From assembly GCF_002394865.1 (NCBI RefSeq), contig NZ_DGUZ01000021.1, positions 40,872 through 104,871 on the forward strand: a stretch of DNA of 64,000 bases, read 5' to 3'. Numbering within the stretch: the stretch's first letter is position 1; the number at the start of each line of letters is the position of its first letter. This DNA comes from Fibrobacter sp. UBA4297 (lineage in GTDB: Bacteria > Fibrobacterota > Fibrobacteria > Fibrobacterales > Fibrobacteraceae). Shown in pieces: positions 1-8,606 of this stretch. A program made the position numbers and the translations under genes. The notes under the pieces were generated by a model. It saw only the letters and a program-made list of their open reading frames with translations, was not told the origin of the DNA and did no database searches.

Positions 1-70
<70 letters not shown>

Positions 71-72
71 TT

Positions 73-152
73 CTTGAAACTCCTTGTTACTTTTAGTATC
101 TTTCCTTTTCGGTGTATGGCAATACCGGTGTATGGAAAATTATCCGGTGTAA
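73..152 (+). promoter_or_regulatory. Putative GH30 promoter with three CGGTGTA direct repeats
   Basis: A TATCTTTC box at 97-104 resembles the TAnnTTTG -7 element of the Bacteroidetes group, with CTTG at 73-76 twenty bases upstream in the place of a -33 element. Downstream, CGGTGTAT occurs at 110-117 and 126-133 and CGGTGTAA at 145-152, all in the leader before the ribosome site. The repeats could be an operator or an RNA-binding site. This is inference from position and repetition only. Confidence 0.35.
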
Positions 153-164
153 TTAAGGAGTATT

Positions 165-2306
165 ATGAAGAAATTTTTGCTCTCTACGGCGTTGCTCGCC
201 TCTAGCGCCCTTGCTGCAACCGTAACAGTCAACCCAAGTGCAGCAGCCCAAAAAGTAACAGGTTTCGGTGGCGCAAGCGTTTACTACCAAAGCTGGCTTA
301 AAAACCTCCCTGTCGAAGACCAAGAAGCTATTTTTGACACAGCATTTACCGGCCTTAACCTTTCCCTGCTCCGCGTCGGCAACTGGTATCAAGATGAAGA
401 TGCCACGAAATTGCAGGACGATATTGACATTGTCAAGGCAGCCAAGAAACGTCTCGGCGACCACATGAAGATCCAGATGTCCAGCTGGTCCGCTCCGGGC
501 AAACTCAAACCAAGCGGAAGCCTCAATGGCAATGATGGTCACTCCAAATCCGACAAGACCTTGAAAAAAGCAAACGGCGACGCCTACGGCGCTTATGCCT
601 ACACAGACTTTGCCAACTGGTGGAAGAGAAGCCTTGACGCTTATACCGCAGCAGGGATCACTCCGGACTACATCAGCCTCCAGAACGAGCCCGACATGGA
701 AGCAGAATACGAAGAAACTCTCTTCGAACCGACAGAAACTAATGAAATTGCCGGTTACAAGGAAGCCTTGAACGCCGTCTACGATGCTGTGAAGGGCAAA
801 ACCAAACTTCTCGGCCCTGAACCGCTCGGCATCGGCTACAGTAACTTTGAAAAGTACGCCAAGGAACTTGACGCAAACAAGCTCGACGGTTACGCCTACC
901 ACCTTTACCACGCCGGTGATGGCAACGACAACTCTGGCAACAACTACCTTGACCCGGAAAACTTTCGCAAGCCCATGAAGGCTATCGCCGACATCTACGG
1001 TATTGGCAACAAGCCCATCATCATGACGGAATTCTGCCCCATGCTCGACGAACCACGCGAAAAGGACATGCTCGGCCTTGCCCAGATTATGCAAATCGGC
1101 TTTACCGACGGTCGCCTTTCCGGCTACATTGCATGGCAGCTTTTCTGGGGCCACCATTCCCAAATGATTGGCATCTGCCCAGGTGCAGGCTGGGATTTGG
1201 ACGGCAGTGGCCGATATGTTTGTGAAGAAGCTGGCTTCAAAATTTTCCCGGAATACCACGCCATGCGTCACTATTCCAAGTTCGTGAATCCGGGTTCTAG
1301 CGTTATAGCTACAGCAACCGCCGAAACAAACCTCAAGACGGTCGCCTTCCTCAGTGCTAGCGGAGATTCCATTACGACGGTCCTCATCAACTCGGGCAAT
1401 GCCGCCATCCAGCTTGATAATCCAGCAATCGCAGGCTACGGCGTCATCACCGCGGTACAATCCAAGGAAAACGGATTCAAAAGCAAGAACATCACCGTCG
1501 CAAGCTGCACTGTTCTCCCGGCACGATCCATCACAACACTCGTCTATAAGAAAGGCGCCACAGCATCCACAGTCGCCACATGTAAGGACGAAACGACTGA
1601 CCCGACCTACACCGAACCGGTTATAGTTCCAACAGCCGACATCGTAATTGTCGATTACACGGCAACAACTGATGTTTCTACATGGCAAGCCATAAGCGAC
1701 AAGCTCTCCCCGGTCACCTACGGCACGACCGCCATCGACGGCATCGCAGGCTACGCAAGCGTACCGCTCGCCGGCTGTGACCAGTCCGAAGAATCTTGCG
1801 GCTACCAGAACCAGCTCTTGAACATCAGCACCGAAGGCGCCAAGGCACTAGCCTCTTGCGCAAGCCTCGTGATAACCATGCGCAGTCAAGGCTCCTCTGA
1901 TGCATACGTGAACGTGGGCGGTGCCGCAGGCGGAAGCTGGGTTGATTACGAATACGGTAAGCTCGCCGCTGGTTCCAAGTGGAGCGAAACTAAAGTTTCC
2001 CTCAAAAAAGAAGGCGAAAACGGTTCTACCGCTCTTACCTTCAACAGTGAATCCGCAGGCATCTACATCGCAAAGATTGTTGCAACCGGCTGCACCGGTG
2101 ATGGTTCCGCCATCAAGACTATCCGCCGCCTAGCGACCAATGACAACAAGATGCAAGTCATGATTTTTGACCTAAACGGCAACCTTGTGTGGAAAGGCAT
2201 CAAGAGCGAAGCGCTCAACGACAACGGAACGCTCAAGCCGGGCATCCGCCAAGGCGCCTACATTTTGAAGACAAAGTCCAACGCCCAGCGCGTCTTCAAG
2301 AAGTAA
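165..2306 (+). CDS. Secreted GH30 glycoside hydrolase (glucuronoxylanase-like) with C-terminal carbohydrate-binding and sorting-type domains
   Basis: 713 residues. A signal peptide (about 1-17, cleaved after SALA) leads into a GH30 (beta/alpha)8 barrel. The acid/base is Glu175 in LQNEPD and the nucleophile Glu289 in IIMTEF, both typical of the family. The GH30 beta-sandwich follows (about 370-463), then a linker and a jelly-roll-like domain (about 490-643) that is probably a carbohydrate-binding module. The last 60 residues (MIFDLNGNLVWKG...GAYILK) resemble type IX secretion C-terminal sorting domains, suggesting surface display or release. The closest functional match by eye is XynC-type glucuronoxylan hydrolase. 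The start follows AAGGAG with a 4-base spacer. The gene is monocistronic and has a terminator directly after it. Family is firm; exact substrate and sorting route are inferred. Confidence 0.9.
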   Translation: MKKFLLSTALLASSALAATVTVNPSAAAQKVTGFGGASVYYQSWLKNLPVEDQEAIFDTAFTGLNLSLLRVGNWYQDEDATKLQDDIDIVKAAKKRLGDHMKIQMSSWSAPGKLKPSGSLNGNDGHSKSDKTLKKANGDAYGAYAYTDFANWWKRSLDAYTAAGITPDYISLQNEPDMEAEYEETLFEPTETNEIAGYKEALNAVYDAVKGKTKLLGPEPLGIGYSNFEKYAKELDANKLDGYAYHLYHAGDGNDNSGNNYLDPENFRKPMKAIADIYGIGNKPIIMTEFCPMLDEPREKDMLGLAQIMQIGFTDGRLSGYIAWQLFWGHHSQMIGICPGAGWDLDGSGRYVCEEAGFKIFPEYHAMRHYSKFVNPGSSVIATATAETNLKTVAFLSASGDSITTVLINSGNAAIQLDNPAIAGYGVITAVQSKENGFKSKNITVASCTVLPARSITTLVYKKGATASTVATCKDETTDPTYTEPVIVPTADIVIVDYTATTDVSTWQAISDKLSPVTYGTTAIDGIAGYASVPLAGCDQSEESCGYQNQLLNISTEGAKALASCASLVITMRSQGSSDAYVNVGGAAGGSWVDYEYGKLAAGSKWSETKVSLKKEGENGSTALTFNSESAGIYIAKIVATGCTGDGSAIKTIRRLATNDNKMQVMIFDLNGNLVWKGIKSEALNDNGTLKPGIRQGAYILKTKSNAQRVFKK

Positions 2307-2327
2307 CAACAATTTCCATTATTCATT

Positions 2328-2357
2328 AAAACGGTTCGCGAACGCGAGCCGTTTTTT
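2328..2357 (+). terminator. Terminator after the GH30 gene
   Basis: A 10-bp stem (2331-2340 with 2343-2352, one G-T pair) is followed by a run of T at 2352-2357. It lies 24 bp after the GH30 stop codon. Confidence 0.85.
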
Positions 2358-2431
2358 CTTGACTTCCCGGACTCTTTCATTTTAGGGGTTTAAGCTTTTG
2401 GACGCTCTTTAGGGGTAAACTGCTTAAACGC

Positions 2432-2463
2432 AAAAAGGCACCTGGTGGAGAGCCAGGTGCCTT
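2432..2463 (-). terminator. Terminator for the FISUMP lipoprotein gene
   Basis: Read on the minus strand, an 11-bp perfect stem (2453-2463 with 2435-2445) with a 7-nt loop is followed by five T (2432-2436). It lies 34 bp beyond the stop codon at 2497. Confidence 0.85.
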
Positions 2464-2496
2464 GGAGCTGTATTATGTGAGAATTCTAACTATCGC

Positions 2497-4542
2497 TTAA
2501 TTTGAGACATCTTTTACGCAACGGATAGTGAATGCATACTTCTTGTTCGATGTTTTTACAGAGCTTTCACCCTTTACATCGGTAATGACAAAGCCATAAG
2601 CCTGGTCAAAGTTTTCTTCTTCCGGATCATCCGTGACAGCAGACTGAGACCAGAAGAAAGTCTTATCATCGGACACCTTCTGTTTTTTCGAAACGTCATA
2701 ATAACCCCAGAAATCTACGTTAAAGTCCACAGGGTCATTTTCACCCGGAATAGTGGCAATAGCGGCAAAACCATCCTGAGCATTTGCAGCCAAATCACTT
2801 ACGTAACTAAATTCATCTTCAGTAGGCAATCTCCAGCCAGCCGGGCACGCACCAAAGACCACATCCTTTTCTTTAAGATTGAGACTAGCCATGTCCAAAC
2901 CATTTCTGAAGTCGCCGACACCCATTGCAGAGTTCCAGGTATAGTAGCGATTACCATCAACACTGAAGTTTTCGAAAGCATTTTCTTCATAGAGAAGATC
3001 ACCACCGACGATATCAAGAGCCAACTTGGTAACCTGACCTTCGCTATTCTTCGTTGTATCAACCTTCGGCAGTTTGTATTCGAATGCGAGGTTTTCGGTC
3101 ATCCAAAGGAGATCTCTTTCACCACCCGGAATCATTTCATATTTGTAGACATGGTTATCACGGATATCGCAGATTTCCTTTTCAGGATCGTACATTGTTG
3201 TACCGCACACCTCAGAACCAAAACCTCTAAGGCAAATATCTTCATAACGGGTTAACTGATCATTAAAACGAGAAAGATCTTCAGGGGTATACGATTTTAA
3301 ACTATGGCCAATCAAACCACCAAAGAAGTCGACCTTTTCATTGGAATTTTCATCACCGCTTTCGCTACTAGACGAGGACAAAGATATACCCAATATATTA
3401 TAAAGTTCATTGAGGTTCGTTTCAACATCCATTGGAGATATGTTCTTATTCGGGCAAGCATCAAACGACACAACAGAGTCCTTCAAGCCATCCAATGTTT
3501 TGCCGCAGAATTCCCTCATACCGAATTCCTTACCATCGCACTTCGGCGTGATTATGCCGTTCCAGCAGAATTCACCTTCGGCAACAGCACGATTCTTTAC
3601 GAATTCATATTCACCATTTTTAAGAGTCTTGTACTCACCGCAAAGTCTGAACACCTTGCCGTCTTCACAGTACTCTTCATTAATGACATATGTTTTCTTT
3701 CCGCACTTGTCATAGAGCTTACCAAGCACGCAGAACTGGTCTTCTGGATCATAGGAGTCAGCACCGCACATAGCCTTGTAAAGGGTTACAGGTTCAGCAT
3801 CGCCGCACTTAACGACAACAGTACCATTCTTTTCGCCCTTTTCGCTAACGCAGTTCGTACCATCGGCACCATCCCACACGTTTCCGACGAGTTTGTCATC
3901 GCAGAACACAGAGAAACCGGTCTTGCCCGTAGCATCTTCGGTAATTGCCTTTGCCGAGCAGCTTGTACCATCGGCACCCTTTTCACCGGCAACGCCGTTC
4001 ACGCCGTTCCATACAGTACCAACAACTTCGCCATCGCAAGTCACGATGATACCGTCTCTACCGTCCTTAGAGGTGGTTGCAGCCGTGCAGCTCTTACCAT
4101 CAAGGAGAGTTGCTTCCTGGTTACCGCACTTCACGACAACGCCATATTCAGAACGATTCGTCGTGCAAGATTCACCAGGCGCACCATTTTTCAGCTTACC
4201 GACAGACTTGCCACCGCAAAGCACATCGTAACCAGACTTATCGGACAATTCCTGAACCACGCAGCTCTGGCCGGTTTTACCCGTAGCCCCATCTTTACCC
4301 TGCGGACCAGCAACGCCCTGCTTACCGGTGGCGCCGGTCTTACCGTTCAGCAAGACACCAACAGAGTCCCCTCCGCAAAGTACCTTATAACCGGAAGCGT
4401 CCTTCAAGGACTTGACTTCGCAACTTGCGCCATCCTTACCATCGACGCCATTAACACCGTCAGTTCCGTCTTCGCCAGAACATGCGATGAGACCAAACAT
4501 GAGTGCTGCACAACCAGCAACTCCAAGGATTTTGTTTTGCAT
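2497..4542 (-). CDS. FISUMP-domain lipoprotein with collagen-like and paired-cysteine repeats
   Basis: 681 residues. A lipoprotein signal ends in the lipobox LIAC (Cys21). It is followed at once by collagen-type Gly-X-Y triplets (GEDGTDGVNGVDGKDG), with further triplet blocks near residues 67-95 and 185-195. Between them sits a cysteine module repeated about five times, of the form SC...GY.VLCGG..VG.L.NG. The C-terminal third carries the Fibrobacter major paralogous domain (TIGR02145 type), marked by WMTENLA, GACPAGWRLPTEDEF, FFWSQSA and a final RCVKD. The role of FISUMP proteins is not established; an outer-surface structural or binding role is an inference. The start has AAGGGAG six bases upstream. 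Monocistronic. Confidence 0.85.
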   Translation of the reverse strand: MQNKILGVAGCAALMFGLIACSGEDGTDGVNGVDGKDGASCEVKSLKDASGYKVLCGGDSVGVLLNGKTGATGKQGVAGPQGKDGATGKTGQSCVVQELSDKSGYDVLCGGKSVGKLKNGAPGESCTTNRSEYGVVVKCGNQEATLLDGKSCTAATTSKDGRDGIIVTCDGEVVGTVWNGVNGVAGEKGADGTSCSAKAITEDATGKTGFSVFCDDKLVGNVWDGADGTNCVSEKGEKNGTVVVKCGDAEPVTLYKAMCGADSYDPEDQFCVLGKLYDKCGKKTYVINEEYCEDGKVFRLCGEYKTLKNGEYEFVKNRAVAEGEFCWNGIITPKCDGKEFGMREFCGKTLDGLKDSVVSFDACPNKNISPMDVETNLNELYNILGISLSSSSSESGDENSNEKVDFFGGLIGHSLKSYTPEDLSRFNDQLTRYEDICLRGFGSEVCGTTMYDPEKEICDIRDNHVYKYEMIPGGERDLLWMTENLAFEYKLPKVDTTKNSEGQVTKLALDIVGGDLLYEENAFENFSVDGNRYYTWNSAMGVGDFRNGLDMASLNLKEKDVVFGACPAGWRLPTEDEFSYVSDLAANAQDGFAAIATIPGENDPVDFNVDFWGYYDVSKKQKVSDDKTFFWSQSAVTDDPEEENFDQAYGFVITDVKGESSVKTSNKKYAFTIRCVKDVSN

Positions 4543-4909
4543 AATATGCTCCCTTGTTAATTTTCTCCAATCTTTGTGAAATCACTTTCACAAAACAAAG
4601 TTTACATTAATTTTTCGAGAAAGTTAAGTTTTTCTTACAAAAATTTATTTCAACTTGGAATAAGTTTGCAATTTCACGCCAAAATTCTCACAAAAAGATT
4701 ACACATACAAAAGGTAAATTTTTGGTAATATTTGGCAAAATTTGAGCATATAGGGCATTTTTGATTTTTCGCGATTCCGGACAAGAGAACAAAATCGAAT
4801 TTCTTTTTTTGAAAGTAAATTTTAGTTTACATTTTGATATTTTTTTGACTTTTTTGCTTTTTTTTCGATTTTTTGGAGGTTCCCGCTCATCCCCGTCATC
4901 CCCGTCAAG

Positions 4910-4945
4910 CGAGGACAGGCGCGAGGACAGGCGCGAGGACAGGCG
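4910..4945. repeat. 12-bp tandem repeat, three exact copies
   Basis: CGAGGACAGGCG occurs three times without change (4910-4921, 4922-4933, 4934-4945). It sits among GGGAATGACA-containing units that share the ATGACA flank of the palindromic element family. Confidence 0.9.
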
Positions 4946-5011
4946 GCGGGAATGACAGCCTTTTGTGGCGGGAATGACATTATAACAGTGGGAATGACAA
5001 TTCCTAGATAA

Positions 5012-5044
5012 AAAGATGACCCCGGCACGGAGGCCGGGGTGACA
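5012..5044. repeat. Palindromic element downstream of gpsA, possible terminator
   Basis: Stem ACCCCGGC (5019-5026) pairs with GCCGGGGT (5033-5040) around the loop ACGGAG, flanked by GATG and GACAAT. On the minus strand the hairpin is followed a few bases later by five T, so it may also end the gpsA transcript. It belongs to a family seen elsewhere in the window. Confidence 0.8.
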
Positions 5045-5094
5045 ATGTAAAGGTGAATTCCGCTCGTGACAGAGCATTCGTTAGTTTGTTTAAA

Positions 5095-6126
5095 CTAAGC
5101 CCAGTTTTCGGCCTTGAGTTCGCGTCCCCAGATTTCCTTGACCACGTCTTCGACCTTGCGGTTTTCGAACAACATCTGGTAAACTGCTTCGACAATCGGC
5201 ATTTCTACACCGAGTTTCTTGGCGAGAGCACGCGTGCTGCGGCAAGTCGGCACACCTTCTGCAATCATCTTCATGCCGGCAAGCACCTGGTCAAGCGTTT
5301 CGCCCTTACCAATGTGTTCGCCCACGTAGCGGTTACGGCTATGCTGCGAAAGGCACGTCACGATAAGGTCGCCCATGCCGGCAAGACCGGCGAATGTTTC
5401 GGGCTTTGCACCAAGAGCCTTGCCCAAGCGGCACATTTCAGCCTGGCCACGCGTGAGGATTGCGGCGCGGGTATTGTCGCCAATCTTGAACTTGCCACTC
5501 GCTTCGAGGCCGTAAAGCACACCGGAAGCAATTGCAATCACGTTCTTCACGGAGCCACAAAGTTCAACACCAACAATATCAGTCGAGGTATAAACGCGGA
5601 GGTAAGAGCAGCTCATTGCCTGCTGCACAATCTTTGCAGATTCTTCGTTCACGCAGGCTGCGACAATGGCGGTAAGCACGTGGCGGCTCACTTCTTCGGC
5701 ATGAGACGGGCCGCTAAAGGCAACCATCTTGTCTTCGGTCAGCCAAGGAACCTTTTCGAGGATGACTTCGCTCATGAGCTGGTCCGTGCCTTCGAGAATC
5801 CCCTTCGTGGCGCAGACGACAATCGGTTCCTTGCCCTTTGCGGGGGTCCAAGAGCCAAGATTTGCAGCAACACTTGCCATAAACTGCGACGGAACAACGA
5901 TAAGGACCATGTCGCAACCATCAAGAGCGGCGTGCATGTCGGTCGTGTACTTAAAATCAGCCGGGAAAATAACGCCAGGAAGTTTGTCCTTGTACTGGTG
6001 TTCGGTGGAGAGAAGATCTACTTCTGCTTGGGAATTGGTCCAAAAAGTGAGTTCGTTCTTGTTTTCGTAAACAACTTGACCGAGGGTCAGACCCCAGCCA
6101 CCGGTACCTAAAACTGTAACTTTCAT
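5095..6126 (-). CDS. gpsA: Glycerol-3-phosphate dehydrogenase [NAD(P)+]
   Basis: 343 residues, the usual length. The enzyme reduces dihydroxyacetone phosphate to sn-glycerol-3-phosphate in the cytoplasm, the first step of phospholipid synthesis. The N-terminal Rossmann motif GTGGWG (8-13) binds the nucleotide. CGSVKNVIAIASG holds the conserved lysine, and DNTRAAILTRG and FAGLAGMGDLIVTC are family signatures. AAGGA eight bases before ATG supports the start. plsY, which uses the product, lies upstream on the same strand, 289 bp away. That gap is filled with repeats, so co-transcription is possible but not shown. Confidence 0.97.
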   Translation of the reverse strand: MKVTVLGTGGWGLTLGQVVYENKNELTFWTNSQAEVDLLSTEHQYKDKLPGVIFPADFKYTTDMHAALDGCDMVLIVVPSQFMASVAANLGSWTPAKGKEPIVVCATKGILEGTDQLMSEVILEKVPWLTEDKMVAFSGPSHAEEVSRHVLTAIVAACVNEESAKIVQQAMSCSYLRVYTSTDIVGVELCGSVKNVIAIASGVLYGLEASGKFKIGDNTRAAILTRGQAEMCRLGKALGAKPETFAGLAGMGDLIVTCLSQHSRNRYVGEHIGKGETLDQVLAGMKMIAEGVPTCRSTRALAKKLGVEMPIVEAVYQMLFENRKVEDVVKEIWGRELKAENWA

Positions 6127-6140
6127 AATATCGTTCCTTA

Positions 6141-6189
6141 GTCAATGGTCATTAGTCATTGGTCAATAGTTAATGGTTCGTAGGCAATG
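6141..6189. repeat. Heptamer array, seven units
   Basis: Starting at 6141 the sequence reads in 7-base steps: GTCAATG, GTCATTA, GTCATTG, GTCAATA, GTTAATG, GTTCGTA, GGCAATG. The period is constant while bases at fixed positions vary. It lies directly upstream of gpsA. Confidence 0.85.
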
Positions 6190-6301
6190 CTCAACATTGC
6201 CAAAAATCATTGCCGCATATAATCTACAATATTTAAATGGGTATAGCCATTTTCAATTGCGAAAATTACTGGATTCCAGAAAGATAATCCTAGAAAGGAG
6301 C

Positions 6302-6380
6302 CCCCGTCCCCATTCGCGAATCATGACTACTAAGCAGCATAGCTGCAAGTAGTCAAAGAGAACGGAGTCCGGGGTGACAT
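6302..6380. repeat. Dispersed hairpin repeat, copy 1
   Basis: This stretch of about 79 bp recurs at 22658-22734 almost unchanged. An outer CCCCG...CGGGGTGACA palindrome encloses a long inner hairpin (GACTACT..GCAGC / GCTGC..AGTAGTC). It is non-coding and lies just after the plsY stop codon. Confidence 0.9.
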
Positions 6381-6415
6381 GCACGAACAAAAGGATTCTT
6401 CCTACCGTCGACTTC

Positions 6416-7087
6416 CTACTTAGCCTTACGCTTGGAGCCAAAGCCGTTCTCGGTGCCGTTGAGGAGGCGCTTGATGTTCGACTTGTGCTTCACGATGACG
6501 AACACGGCGACAATCACGGCGAGGATCATCTGGCCAAGGTTGATGCTTTCGAAATAGTATTCCGGGCAGACATAGCCAAAGATGGAAAGTGCGCCGAGAA
6601 GTCCGCACCCGAAGATGCTACCAACGGAGACGTATTTCGTGGTGACCGTGAGGATAATCCAGAGGGCAAATGCGCAAAGAACCGTCAAGGGCAAAATCGC
6701 GAGGAACACGCCGAGGGCCGCAAGCACACCCTTACCACCGCGGAAACCGGCAAAGCAAGTGAAGCTGTGGCCGAGAATCACGAGGAGGCCAGCAAGGAGC
6801 GGCACCCAAGCGCTGTAATCGGCACCGCCAGCGGCGACCTGAGCTTCGCACATTTTCTGGGCGATAAACGGTCCAAAGAAGCCCTTCAAAAGGTCCATGA
6901 ACACGACCGGGAGAGCAGGCTTCCAGCCGAGCACGCGGAATGTATTCGTGAGGCCCGCATTCTTGGAGCCGTAGTCACGAATATCAAAGTCCTTACCTTT
7001 CGCGAGTTTTGCTACCCATATGGCGCTGGGGATCGACCCCAGCAAGTACGCTATTGGAAGACTCAGTAAACTGTTCAAGTTCTTCAT
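6416..7087 (-). CDS. plsY: Acyl-phosphate:glycerol-3-phosphate acyltransferase
   Basis: 223 residues with several hydrophobic segments; an inner-membrane enzyme that transfers an acyl group from acyl-phosphate to glycerol-3-phosphate, giving lysophosphatidic acid. Signatures are YLLGSIPSA in the first membrane segment, GSKNAGLTNTFRVLG (phosphate-binding loop) and GFRGGKGVLAALGV. The start cannot move far downstream because YLLGSIPSA begins at residue 14. The gene therefore overlaps the 3' end of der by 95 bp in another frame. AGAAAGG touches the ATG, an unusually short spacing, so translational coupling to der is likely. gpsA, which supplies its substrate, is the next gene downstream. Confidence 0.95.
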   Translation of the reverse strand: MKNLNSLLSLPIAYLLGSIPSAIWVAKLAKGKDFDIRDYGSKNAGLTNTFRVLGWKPALPVVFMDLLKGFFGPFIAQKMCEAQVAAGGADYSAWVPLLAGLLVILGHSFTCFAGFRGGKGVLAALGVFLAILPLTVLCAFALWIILTVTTKYVSVGSIFGCGLLGALSIFGYVCPEYYFESINLGQMILAVIVAVFVIVKHKSNIKRLLNGTENGFGSKRKAK

Positions 7088-8420
7088 CCTTTCTGAGGGT
7101 TAACTTTCTATCGAAATTCAAGCGGAGCGGAGCGCCCTGCAACTGGAATTCGTCATAAAACTTTTTGAGCAAGTAGCGCTTGTACGATTCGTCGACAAGT
7201 TCCGGCGTGCGGGTTTCGATGTCGATGACGGGCGGTTCCACCATGATCTGGCAGGCGCGGGTAAGCATGACGACACGGCCGTTGTGGCTCGGAGGAGCCT
7301 TTTCTTGCAAGAAGTTCGCAAAGCTTTCGGCAACGCGGTCACGGCCAAGCACACGGCGGCAGTTGGCATAGACGGTCTGGATTGCCTGAATCACGCGGCC
7401 TACGCGCTGGCCTTCCTTGGCACTGATCGAAAGAATCGGTACAAATTCAAGCATCGGTTCGCGTTCGAGGAGTTCCTTGACCATGTGGTCGAAGGATTTG
7501 TCGTTCTTGTTCGGGAGGATATCCCACTTGTTCAGCACAACGACGAGGCCCTTACCGGCCTTGCGGATTTCCGTGATGATGCGGTAGTCCTGGATTTCCA
7601 TGCCGCGCGTGCAATCGACGACGAGCACAGACAAATCAGAACGACGGATGCTTTCGAGCGTACGCATGTTGCTGAAGACTTCCACTTCGTCTTCGACGCG
7701 AGCCTTTTTGCGAAGGCCTGCGGTATCGGTAACCACGAACTTTTGTCCGTCAACGACAAAGTCACAGTCGATGGAGTCGCGGGTCGTACCCGGGATGTCG
7801 GAGACCACGGCGCGGTCTTCGTTCAACAGACGGTTGAGGAGCGTACTCTTGCCTGCGTTCGGGCGGCCGAGAATGGCAAAACGCACAGGGCGTTCTTCGC
7901 GGCGTTCGCCACGCACCGGAGTCGGGAGCACGGAGACCACTTCGTCCAAGAGTGAGAGGCAAGCGTAGCCGGTCAAGGCACTGACCGTACGCGGCTGTCC
8001 AAAGCCGAGTTTCAAAAATTCGTAGCTTTCCTGACGATCGCCCTGCAATTCGCTCTTGTTCGCGACGAGGATGACCTTCTTGTCGAGCTTGCGGATGAGG
8101 CGTGCAAACTGCTGGTCGAGCTTGGTGATGCCCACGCGGATATCGACCATGAAGAGCACCAAGTCGGCTTCGTTCACGGCGTTAAAAATCTGGGCGCGGA
8201 CGCTGTCCGCCAAGACGTCGATAGAATCATCGGGCAAGAATCCACCCGTATCGACGACTGTAAATTCGTGACCCTTGTAAATCGCATTCTGGTAATGACG
8301 GTCGCGGGTAACACCATCGCGGTCGCTCACCACGGCGGCACGGCGGCCAAGAATGCGGTTGAAGAGGGAGGACTTTCCGACGTTCGGACGTCCAATTATG
8401 CAAACGATAGGTAATTTCAT
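6993..8420 (-). CDS. der: Ribosome-assembly GTPase Der (EngA)
   Basis: 475 residues with two tandem GTPase domains and a C-terminal KH-like domain; acts in 50S subunit assembly. G1 motifs are GRPNVGKS near the N-terminus and GRPNAGKS in the second domain, with DTGG/DTAG, NKSE and NKWD motifs in order. The KH-like domain ends near APLRLNF, and a tail of about 36 residues beyond it is the part that overlaps plsY. The ATG at 8420 is chosen over an upstream TTG because a TATATTTG box ends only 6 nt before it. There is no Shine-Dalgarno sequence, so the message is probably leaderless. Confidence 0.97.
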   Translation of the reverse strand: MKLPIVCIIGRPNVGKSSLFNRILGRRAAVVSDRDGVTRDRHYQNAIYKGHEFTVVDTGGFLPDDSIDVLADSVRAQIFNAVNEADLVLFMVDIRVGITKLDQQFARLIRKLDKKVILVANKSELQGDRQESYEFLKLGFGQPRTVSALTGYACLSLLDEVVSVLPTPVRGERREERPVRFAILGRPNAGKSTLLNRLLNEDRAVVSDIPGTTRDSIDCDFVVDGQKFVVTDTAGLRKKARVEDEVEVFSNMRTLESIRRSDLSVLVVDCTRGMEIQDYRIITEIRKAGKGLVVVLNKWDILPNKNDKSFDHMVKELLEREPMLEFVPILSISAKEGQRVGRVIQAIQTVYANCRRVLGRDRVAESFANFLQEKAPPSHNGRVVMLTRACQIMVEPPVIDIETRTPELVDESYKRYLLKKFYDEFQLQGAPLRLNFDRKLTLRKDEELEQFTESSNSVLAGVDPQRHMGSKTRER

Positions 8421-8426
8421 CGGGCA

Positions 8427-8434
8427 CAAATATA
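8427..8434 (-). promoter_or_regulatory. -7 box TATATTTG, leaderless-type promoter of der
   Basis: TATATTTG on the minus strand is an exact match to TAnnTTTG. It is followed by TGCCCG and then the ATG of der. A transcript starting at the usual distance would begin at or within a few bases of the start codon. Confidence 0.6.
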
Positions 8435-8465
8435 GAAATTGTGTCTAGGGGGTGGCACGCCTACG

Positions 8466-8550
8466 GCGCAGTTACTAGTTACCAGTCAATAGTTACTAGT
8501 GATTCTAGAAATAAAATTCTAGTCACTAGTAACTTAGAACTCTTAACTCA
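8466..8550. repeat. Heptamer-based inverted repeat element, copy 1
   Basis: The left arm is heptamers from 8470 (AGTTACT, AGTTACC, AGTCAAT, AGTTACT, AGTGATT). An AT-rich centre follows, then a right arm of CTAGTCA, CTAGTAA, CTTAGAA, CTCTTAA, which is the same motif reversed. The element begins GCGCAGTTACTAGTTA and ends CTCTTAACTCA, exactly like the one at 15526-15605. It lies between the divergent genes der and aroE. Confidence 0.85.
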
Positions 8551-8598
8551 GACCCCTCTGTTAATTTCTTATTGCATATTTTTTAGCCTAGAATAATA

Positions 8599-8606
8599 TA
8601 TCTTTG
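8599..8606 (+). promoter_or_regulatory. -7 box TATCTTTG upstream of aroE
   Basis: An exact TAnnTTTG match, 54 nt before the proposed aroE start, giving a leader of about 50 nt that holds a ribosome site. It would drive the aroE, aroKB and epimerase unit. Confidence 0.5.

Larger units (their letters stand above)
4543..5094. other. 552-bp intergenic region: AT-rich upstream region plus a cluster of short repeats
   Basis: No gene is visible here. About 4543-4885 is AT-rich and contains the upstream region of the minus-strand FISUMP gene, with no promoter I can assign firmly. About 4886-5043 is a repeat cluster: a 12-bp tandem repeat, several GGGAATGACA units and a palindromic element next to the end of gpsA. 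Confidence 0.7.

Noticed and set aside
3304..4560. Open frame on the plus strand opposite the FISUMP lipoprotein
   Set aside because: The minus-strand protein has a lipobox, Gly-X-Y repeats and a recognised domain, while the plus-strand reading has no ribosome site or motif.
6253..6441. Small frames in the two hairpin repeats sharing VLFDYLQLCCLVVMIREWGRG
   Set aside because: The shared peptide is only the translation of the 77-79-bp non-coding repeat (other copy 22658-22734); there is no start signal and the DNA is palindromic.
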